From an uncultured Clostridia bacterium (GTDB taxonomy: Bacteria; Bacillota; Clostridia; Peptostreptococcales; Anaerovoracaceae), in contig CALDNM010000141.1 in NCBI GenBank assembly GCA_937915045.1, forward strand, positions 1 through 5,378: 5,378 nt of DNA, given 5' to 3'. Shown here piece after piece: positions 1-3,324 of the stretch. Each line of letters opens with the position of its first letter. The first letter of the stretch is position 1. The notes under the pieces are model-generated. The model saw nothing but the letters and a program-made list of their open reading frames with translations. It was not told the origin of the DNA and ran no database searches. A program made the translations under genes and the position numbers.

Positions 1-166
1 TCTCATCCGGGCCAAGTTTATCTTCATCGTACTCAAGGCTCATGCTGTTTGTCAGCAGGTTCACGCTGACGTCCGCTGTCCCGTCGAGCTTCGACACTGT
101 CTTATCTACGCGGGCCGCGCACGCCGCGCAGCTCATCCCCGTGATATCGAATTTCTGTTTCTTCAT
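1..166 (-). CDS. copA: Copper-translocating P-type ATPase, N-terminal fragment (HMA domain)
   Basis: Only the first 55 codons are present; the frame is still open at the window edge, so the C-terminal part is missing. The visible protein is a heavy-metal-associated (HMA) domain. It starts MKKQKFDITGMSCAAC, giving the GMxCxxC copper-binding motif with Cys13 and Cys16, and continues with the KLDG...VSVNLLTNSM pattern typical of the first HMA domain of CopA-type Cu(I) exporters. Family knowledge: such ATPases sit in the cytoplasmic membrane and pump Cu(I) out of the cell. The ATG at 166-164 lies 4 nt after the csoR stop, so it is probably translated from the same mRNA; a modest GAAG ribosome site precedes it inside the end of csoR. 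The main alternative is a small copper chaperone of the CopZ type (about 68 residues), which has the same fold. The VNLLTNSM segment favours the ATPase, but the transmembrane and phosphorylation motifs lie outside the window. Confidence 0.78.
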   Translation of the reverse strand, partial: MKKQKFDITGMSCAACAARVDKTVSKLDGTADVSVNLLTNSMSLEYDEDKLGPDE

Positions 167-170
167 ATTA

Positions 171-434
171 TTACTTCATTATCTTTCCGAGCATATCGAC
201 AAGCTCGTCGATCTTCTCATCTCTTTCATCTTCTGTCTCCGCGTTCCTGACGCAGCCTTTAAGGTGGGCGGCCAGTACTTCACGGTTCGTTTTGTTGAGA
301 AGGGCTTCGGTCGCCATCAGCTGCTGAGAAATATCGATGCAGTAACGGTCTTCTTCGACCATCTTTAGTATCCCATCGATCTGCCCGCGCGCCGTCTTGA
401 GAAGGCGGGTCACTTTCTTGCTGTCTGCTATCAT
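171..434 (-). CDS. csoR: CsoR-type copper-sensing transcriptional repressor
   Basis: The 87-residue protein has the size and pattern of the CsoR/RcnR/FrmR (DUF156) family, all-helical DNA-binding repressors. The N-terminal helix reads RLLKTARGQIDGILKMVEED (residues 10-29), the family's signature region. The Cu(I) ligand set is complete and correctly spaced: Cys32, His57 and Cys61 (gaps of 25 and 4, as in characterised CsoR proteins), with the last two in HLKGC. This supports a copper sensor over the nickel (RcnR) or formaldehyde (FrmR) branches. Family knowledge: apo-CsoR binds a GC-rich palindrome and Cu(I) binding releases it, inducing copper export genes. The gene precedes copA on the same strand by 4 nt, and a CsoR-like palindrome lies upstream at 538-554, so autoregulation of a csoR-copA operon is the natural reading. 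The ATG at 434 is chosen because an AAAGGAA ribosome site sits 6 nt before it. Confidence 0.95.
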   Translation of the reverse strand: MIADSKKVTRLLKTARGQIDGILKMVEEDRYCIDISQQLMATEALLNKTNREVLAAHLKGCVRNAETEDERDEKIDELVDMLGKIMK

Positions 435-440
435 TTTAAG

Positions 441-447
441 TTCCTTT
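441..447 (-). promoter_or_regulatory. Ribosome binding site of csoR
   Basis: Read on the minus strand this is AAAGGAA, 6 nt before the ATG at 434. It is a good Shine-Dalgarno match and fixes the csoR start. It follows immediately after the last copy of the 12-bp leader repeat (450-461). Confidence 0.75.
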
Positions 448-449
448 CT

Positions 450-508
450 GATCCGGCTCTTTAGCTTTGGCCGATCCGGCTCTTGCGCCTCTGACCGATC
501 CGGCTCTT
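450..508 (-). repeat. Three direct 12-bp repeats in the csoR leader
   Basis: The sequence GATCCGGCTCTT occurs exactly three times, at 450-461, 473-484 and 497-508, with a period of 23-24 bp. On the minus strand, the sense of the csoR leader, each reads AAGAGCCGGATC. Part of each unit (GAGCCGGATC) is an imperfect palindrome with 8 of 10 matching positions. The copies lie between the candidate promoters and the csoR ribosome site, so they should be in the 5' untranslated RNA. A spacing near two helical turns would suit a DNA-binding protein on one face of the helix. They could equally be a tandem duplication or RNA structure. The repeats are seen directly; any function is inference. Confidence 0.7.
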
Positions 509-530
509 GTGGGACGAGTCTTTGCCTGGT

Positions 531-561
531 ATTATAGATACCCCACCGGGGTGTAGTATAA
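531..561 (-). promoter_or_regulatory. Alternative minus-strand promoter overlapping the CsoR palindrome
   Basis: On the minus strand a perfect -10 box TATAAT lies at 536-531, with a weak -35 candidate TTATAC at 561-556 and a long 19-bp spacer. The CsoR-like palindrome 538-554 would fill that spacer, so bound repressor would block the promoter. The -35 match is poor and the spacer long, so this is weaker as a promoter than the TTGACG/TATGAT pair upstream, though its -10 box is better. Confidence 0.4.
538..554. promoter_or_regulatory. csoR: Probable CsoR operator
   Basis: The 17-bp sequence ATACCCCACCGGGGTGT is a palindrome with 7-bp arms around ACC, in which 6 of 7 arm positions pair. It has the TACCCC...GGGGT form known for copper-responsive CsoR operators. 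It lies upstream of csoR and directly next to the TATAAT box at 531-536. Relative to the stronger promoter (572-600) it would cover roughly +11 to +27; relative to the alternative promoter it fills the spacer. Either position suits repression of csoR-copA released by Cu(I). The assignment rests on the motif and its position next to its own regulator. Confidence 0.8.
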
Positions 562-571
562 ACACAGATCG

Positions 572-600
572 ATCATACACCGCAAGTACAGGATCGTCAA
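572..600 (-). promoter_or_regulatory. Candidate sigma-A promoter for csoR-copA
   Basis: On the minus strand TTGACG (600-595) and TATGAT (577-572) are separated by exactly 17 bp, a near-consensus vegetative promoter. Transcription would start near 565 and give a leader of about 130 nt before csoR. The -35 box lies inside the first unit of the 12-bp repeat array at 591-650. The CsoR-like palindrome lies just downstream of the predicted start, where bound repressor would obstruct transcription. Confidence 0.6.
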
Positions 601-650
601 CAGGACCATCAACAAGATCATCAACAGGAACATCAACAGGACCGTCAATT
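591..650. repeat. Five-unit array of 12-bp direct repeats
   Basis: Five consecutive 12-bp units start at 591, 603, 615, 627 and 639, with consensus GGACCATCAACA. The first is GGATCGTCAACA, and the last ends in CAATT instead of CAACA. On the minus strand each unit contains TTGA(T/C), so the array repeats a -35-like TTGAC element; the first unit supplies the -35 of the candidate csoR promoter. Because 12 is a multiple of 3, long open frames arise here by chance on both strands, with Gly/Ser/Thr- or Asp/Pro/Val-rich translations. I do not regard these as genes. It may be a protein-binding array or a slippage-prone tandem repeat. Confidence 0.8.
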
Positions 651-677
651 TGGGCGCAAGGTCCAAATGCGCCAAAT
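648..677. repeat. Inverted repeat next to the 12-bp array
   Basis: ATTTGGGCGCA (648-658) and TGCGCCAAAT (668-677) are inverted copies that pair over 10 bp with one extra G in the left arm, around a 9-nt loop. There is no T-run after either arm, so it does not look like an intrinsic terminator. It lies just upstream of the array that carries the candidate csoR -35 box and could be an operator. The arms resemble the TTGGCACA motif seen further along the intergenic region. Confidence 0.5.
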
Positions 678-829
678 CCAAAATTTAAACGACCGTTGGC
701 ACAGTTTGTGTACCTTTCATGGCGAAATCTGGCGAATTGGCACAAATCCGAGATCGTTGAATTTCTGTAAGGCGGTTTTTCCGTTATCACATACGAAATG
801 CACAGGTAAACGGATAGAAATAGGTAGAA
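678..829. other. Intergenic stretch with two TTGGCACA copies
   Basis: No convincing gene is seen here. TTGGCACA occurs at 696-703 and 738-745, and an inverted copy (TGTGCCAA) occurs further on at 883-890. The copy at 696 can be aligned to a sigma-54 promoter (-24 TTGGCAC), but the -12 element would be TG followed by T rather than C, so that reading is weak. I see no good vegetative promoter for the small ORF at 830. Confidence 0.4.
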
Positions 830-841
830 ATGGATGAAAAT
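812..841 (+). repeat. Three 10-bp purine-rich direct repeats
   Basis: GGATAGAAAT (812-821), AGGTAGAAAT (822-831) and GGATGAAAAT (832-841) are three consecutive degenerate 10-bp units. The second carries an AGG that could serve as a ribosome site, and the boundary of the second and third units creates the ATG of the small ORF at 830. This means the ribosome-site-plus-ATG signal may be a by-product of the repeat. Confidence 0.5.
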
Positions 842-928
842 GTAAATTACTTCCACAAGCTTCTCGATCTGTTACGCGAAAGTGTGCCAAATGTCTTTAA
901 AAAAGGCGATATGACGCACTTAGAGTAA
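830..928 (+). CDS. Possible small protein of 32 residues, unrecognised
   Basis: The frame begins ATG at 830 and ends TAA at 926-928, encoding a protein that starts MDENVNYFHKLLDLL and ends KKGDMTHLE. An AGG at 822-824 lies 5 nt before the ATG. The composition is ordinary for a soluble protein, and the first half could form an amphipathic helix (NYFHKLLDLLRESV). There is no signal peptide or membrane segment, and I do not recognise a family. It may be a true small protein, the remnant of the N-terminus of a longer regulator broken by stops, or chance. The surrounding DNA is repeat-rich and no clear promoter precedes it, so confidence is low. Confidence 0.25.
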   Translation: MDENVNYFHKLLDLLRESVPNVFKKGDMTHLE

Positions 929-935
929 TCACACT

Positions 936-952
936 ATGGCCAGGATGGCCAT
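936..952. repeat. Short hairpin-forming repeat
   Basis: ATGGCCA (936-942) and TGGCCAT (946-952) are perfect 7-bp inverted arms around a GGA loop. The motif ATGGCCA is also directly repeated at 945-951, since TGGCCA is itself a palindrome. It lies 7 nt after the stop of the small ORF at 830-928, but no T-run follows, so it is not a classical terminator. Confidence 0.4.
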
Positions 953-1017
953 GCTGATACATGATACAATGGAGTTGTAATGGGTAAATATCTTTTGTAA
1001 AACGATCCGCGCCGAAC

Positions 1018-1048
1018 GGTTATCGAATATTACGATAACCAGTTATCG
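1018..1048. promoter_or_regulatory. Triple GTTATCG repeat, probable regulator site for the met operon
   Basis: GGTTATCG (1018-1025) and CGATAACC (1033-1040) form a perfect 8-bp inverted repeat around AATATTA. A third copy, GTTATCG (1042-1048), follows after 2 bp, so CGATAAC and GTTATCG form a second inverted pair. The block ends 10 bp before the -35 box at 1059, covering about -75 to -45 relative to the predicted start. That position is typical of an activator site, though repression is also possible. The regulator is unknown. The arms match neither MetJ boxes nor an S-box (SAM-I) riboswitch. Confidence 0.55.
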
Positions 1049-1058
1049 GTTTTATCCC

Positions 1059-1086
1059 TTGACTTATTAAACGGTTGCGTTACAAT
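1059..1086 (+). promoter_or_regulatory. Candidate promoter of the deacylase-metF-metH operon
   Basis: TTGACT (1059-1064) and TACAAT (1081-1086) are separated by 16 bp, a good vegetative promoter with a slightly short spacer. The start would be near 1093, giving a leader of about 87 nt before the ATG at 1180, too short for the usual SAM or cobalamin riboswitches. A second TATAAT at 1115-1120 has only a poor upstream partner (TTGGTA, 20-bp spacer). Confidence 0.65.
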
Positions 1087-1118
1087 TATTGGTATCGAGA
1101 ATAAATCATAAAAGTATA

Positions 1119-1130
1119 ATCAAATTTGAT
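1119..1130. repeat. Perfect 12-bp palindrome in the operon leader
   Basis: ATCAAATTTGAT is a perfect palindrome. It lies about 26 nt downstream of the predicted transcription start and overlaps the last two bases of the extra TATAAT box at 1115-1120. It could be a repressor site. Short palindromes are fairly common in AT-rich leaders, so this is weak evidence. Confidence 0.35.
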
Positions 1131-1179
1131 AAATATAAATAGTTTAAAAAATACATCCAATAGAGAAAAAGGAAACATT

Positions 1180-1665
1180 ATGGCTATCGAAAAAGTAAGA
1201 GATTATTTTAAACAGTACGGCATTGAAGACAGGATCATGGAGCCTGAGGAAAGCAGCGCGACGGTAGAACTCGCGGCGCAGGCACTCGGCACAGAGCCGC
1301 GCAGGATAGCGAAGTCCATGTCGTTCATAGTCGACGACGCTCCTATCATTATAGTAATGGCGGGAGACGCGAAGGCTGACAACAGAAAGTTCAAGGACAA
1401 GTTCCATCAGAAAGCGACGATGATCCCGTTCGGAGATGTTGAAGCCGCTATAGGACACGCGGCAGGCGGAGTATGCCCGTTCGCGATCAAAGATAATGTC
1501 AAAGTATATCTTGATGACTCGCTGAAGAGATTCAAAACGATATTCCCGGCCTGCGGGAGCGGGAACAGCGCGATCGAACTCACATGCGATGAACTCGAAA
1601 AATATTCGCAGAATTTCACTGAATGGATAAACGTCAGCAAGGGCTGGCAGGAAGACCGAATGTGA
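1180..1665 (+). CDS. YbaK/EbsC-family aminoacyl-tRNA deacylase
   Basis: The 161-residue protein belongs to the YbaK/EbsC family, related to the editing (INS) domain of bacterial prolyl-tRNA synthetase. The fold runs through almost the full length. Key features are Lys45 in RRIAKSMSF, the place of the conserved lysine of this family; the strand IIIVMAGDAKADNRKF (57-71); the glycine loop GHAAGGVCPF (92-101); and GSGNSAIEL (126-134). Family knowledge: such proteins act in the cytoplasm and hydrolyse wrongly charged tRNAs, for example Cys-tRNA(Pro) by YbaK. The exact substrate of this member cannot be read from the sequence. The start at 1180 is chosen because AAGGAA lies 5 nt before it and MAIEKVRDYF is a typical family N-terminus; a longer TTG-start version from 1126 has no ribosome site and an AT-rich, low-complexity extension. 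It is the first gene of the metF-metH operon, 49 nt before metF. Confidence 0.88.
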   Translation: MAIEKVRDYFKQYGIEDRIMEPEESSATVELAAQALGTEPRRIAKSMSFIVDDAPIIIVMAGDAKADNRKFKDKFHQKATMIPFGDVEAAIGHAAGGVCPFAIKDNVKVYLDDSLKRFKTIFPACGSGNSAIELTCDELEKYSQNFTEWINVSKGWQEDRM

Positions 1666-1714
1666 GGCTCCGGAAGGAGAACGCAAAAACCAGAATACAC
1701 AGGAGGTCAATAAC

Positions 1715-2632
1715 ATGCGGATACCAAAATTATTCGAAAAGAAAAAACCTGTTTTTTCGCTGGAAATTTTCCCGCCTAAAAAGACGACGGGTCTTGAAAG
1801 CGTATACAAAACAGTTGAGGCTCTGGCAGAACTTGAGCCGGATTATATCAGTGTGACTTATGGCGCGGGCGGTGACGGCGGAAAGCTGACATCGGAGATC
1901 GCCGGAAAAATTAAAAGAGAATACGGGATCGAAGCGCTCGCGCATATCACGTGCATCAATTCGACGGAGCGTGAAGTGAAAGAAATGATCCGTGAGATGA
2001 AGGACAACAATATCGAAAACGTGCTCGCGCTCAGAGGCGATATAGTCGAGGGCAAAGAAGGCGTTGGAGAGTATCATCACGCGAACGAGCTCGCGATAGA
2101 GATCCAGCGTATCGGCGGGATGCAGATATTTGGGGCGTGCTACCCGGAAGGACATCCGGACAGCCCGTCGAAGGAGCAGGATATCCAGAATCTCAAATAC
2201 AAGATCGGCGCCGGAGTGCAGGGGCTCATAACTCAGCTCTTCTTCGACAACGAGGCGTTTTATGAATACGTCCGTACAGTCAGGCGCGCGGGGATAGATG
2301 TACCGATCTCAGCGGGCATCATGCCGATCACGAAGAAAACACAGGTCGAGAGAACAGTCGAGATGAGCGGAGCAAAGCTCCCCGATGATTTCAAAGCCAT
2401 GATCAAAAAATATCAGGACGATGAAGAAGGACTGTTCAGCGCGGGCACGGACTACGCGGTGAAACAGATACGCGACCTGATCGAACACGGAGTCGACGGC
2501 GTACATCTCTATACGATGAACACGCCGGAAGTCGCTTCAGCGGTCTATGAGGGGATCAAAGATCTCCTTCCGCAGAGGATCGAAAAACATGTAAGCAGGC
2601 AGGAAAAAACAAGAGAGTACGCGGCTGTCTGA
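1715..2632 (+). CDS. metF: 5,10-methylenetetrahydrofolate reductase
   Basis: The 305-residue protein is a full-length MetF, a TIM-barrel flavoprotein that reduces 5,10-methylene-THF to 5-methyl-THF in the cytoplasm. Family motifs in order are SLEIFPPK with the catalytic-type Glu17, YISVTYGAGG (44-53), HITCINST (77-84), NVLALRGD (102-109) whose Asp109 corresponds to the flavin/folate-contacting aspartate, YPEGHP (143-148), QLFFDN (174-179), SAGIMPI (199-205) and HLYTMN (264-269). A strong AGGAGGT ribosome site at 1701-1707 precedes the ATG by 7 nt. The last 20 or so residues are charged and poorly conserved. The next gene starts 19 nt downstream. Its product is the methyl donor for the MetH encoded two genes later. 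A dedicated electron-transfer subunit, as seen with some clostridial MetF enzymes, is not encoded here. Confidence 0.96.
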   Translation: MRIPKLFEKKKPVFSLEIFPPKKTTGLESVYKTVEALAELEPDYISVTYGAGGDGGKLTSEIAGKIKREYGIEALAHITCINSTEREVKEMIREMKDNNIENVLALRGDIVEGKEGVGEYHHANELAIEIQRIGGMQIFGACYPEGHPDSPSKEQDIQNLKYKIGAGVQGLITQLFFDNEAFYEYVRTVRRAGIDVPISAGIMPITKKTQVERTVEMSGAKLPDDFKAMIKKYQDDEEGLFSAGTDYAVKQIRDLIEHGVDGVHLYTMNTPEVASAVYEGIKDLLPQRIEKHVSRQEKTREYAAV

Positions 2633-2651
2633 GCGGGAAAAGGAAATGCTT

Positions 2652-3293
2652 ATGCGGCTTACCGTACCTGAAAAAATAAACAGAAAAGCCTGGCTGGCGC
2701 GCCTTGGGACTCCTGAAGACAGGAGCCTTGACATACGCATGTCCGAGGCAGAGCATACGCTTCTCGATCTTTCAGATCCGAGGGGCGTTTATGTATATGC
2801 GGATATAGGAGAGATCGACCTTCCCGGAGAAGCAATAAAAAAGCATCTTAAAGGCTGCGGCAGGATGGTCCTGATGGCAGTCACGCTCGGGCCGGGCGCG
2901 GACACGGCTATCAGAAAAGAGGCGGCCCGCGACATGGCGATGTCAGTCTTTCTGGACAGCGGCGCGTCTGTACTTGCTGAACAGGAATGTGATATCATGT
3001 GCGAGGAGATACAGAAGAGCCTGCCGCGCGAAACACCTTTCATGACCGGAAGATACAGCCCGGGATACGGTGACCTCCCGCTGGAAACGCAGGACATACT
3101 CGCGGTGAAACTCGACGCGGCGAAAAAGATAGGACTCACAGTCACAGCATCGCACCTTATGATACCGAGAAAATCCGTTACTGCAGTAATGGGGATCGCG
3201 GACCATCCGGTCAGTGGCTATTTGGCAGTGTGTTCCGAATGCGCGCTGAAAGATACATGCGAGCTCAGGAAAGCCGGACGCGTATGCGGATGA
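2652..3293 (+). CDS. Stand-alone methionine synthase activation-domain protein
   Basis: The 213-residue protein matches the C-terminal S-adenosylmethionine-binding activation domain of cobalamin-dependent methionine synthase, here a separate gene. The hallmark is RYSPGYGDLPLE (134-145), the place of the RxxxGY AdoMet-binding motif of MetH, followed by HLMIPRKSVTAVMGI (168-182). Family knowledge: this domain supplies a methyl group from AdoMet to re-methylate cob(II)alamin after accidental oxidation, using an external electron donor. The tail contains Cys194, Cys197, Cys203 and Cys212 (CSEC...C...C), a possible metal or iron-sulfur site that E. coli MetH lacks. ATG 2652 is preferred over ATG 2646 because AGGA at 2641-2644 is 7 nt before the former and only 1 nt before the latter. 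It sits between metF and metH, fitting a role as activator of the truncated MetH. Confidence 0.9.
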   Translation: MRLTVPEKINRKAWLARLGTPEDRSLDIRMSEAEHTLLDLSDPRGVYVYADIGEIDLPGEAIKKHLKGCGRMVLMAVTLGPGADTAIRKEAARDMAMSVFLDSGASVLAEQECDIMCEEIQKSLPRETPFMTGRYSPGYGDLPLETQDILAVKLDAAKKIGLTVTASHLMIPRKSVTAVMGIADHPVSGYLAVCSECALKDTCELRKAGRVCG

Positions 3294-3324
3294 AATACCG
3301 AATGAAATAAAGGAGAGGATCCAT

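Noticed and set aside
42..368. 108-codon plus-strand frame opposite csoR and copA
   Set aside because: It is antisense to two well-supported genes, has no ribosome site, and its translation resembles no known protein.
591..650. CRISPR array or replication iterons
   Set aside because: The units are directly adjacent 12-mers without spacers, so this is no CRISPR. No replication gene or plasmid feature is nearby to support iterons.
696..712. Sigma-54-type promoter (TTGGCAC plus a -12 element)
   Set aside because: The -24 part fits, but the -12 GC dinucleotide is GT, and no sigma-54 activator or clear target gene is visible.
507..770. 87-codon plus-strand frame rich in Ser, Thr and Gly
   Set aside because: It starts with TTG, overlaps the CsoR operator, and its repetitive sequence is only the 12-bp DNA array read in frame. 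No ribosome site was seen.
461..856. 131-codon minus-strand frame with a DGPVD-type repeat
   Set aside because: It starts with GTG without a good ribosome site, runs through the promoters and the CsoR palindrome, and its length comes from the 12-bp array, which keeps frames open on both strands.
1018..1179. SAM (S-box), T-box or cobalamin riboswitch before the met operon
   Set aside because: None of the conserved core sequences was seen, and the leader from the predicted start is only about 87 nt. The inverted repeats lie upstream of the promoter and would not be transcribed from it.
1144..1809. 221-codon minus-strand frame
   Set aside because: It is antisense to the deacylase gene and the start of metF, both of which carry clear family motifs and ribosome sites; its translation is Arg/Phe/Ser-rich and unlike a real protein.
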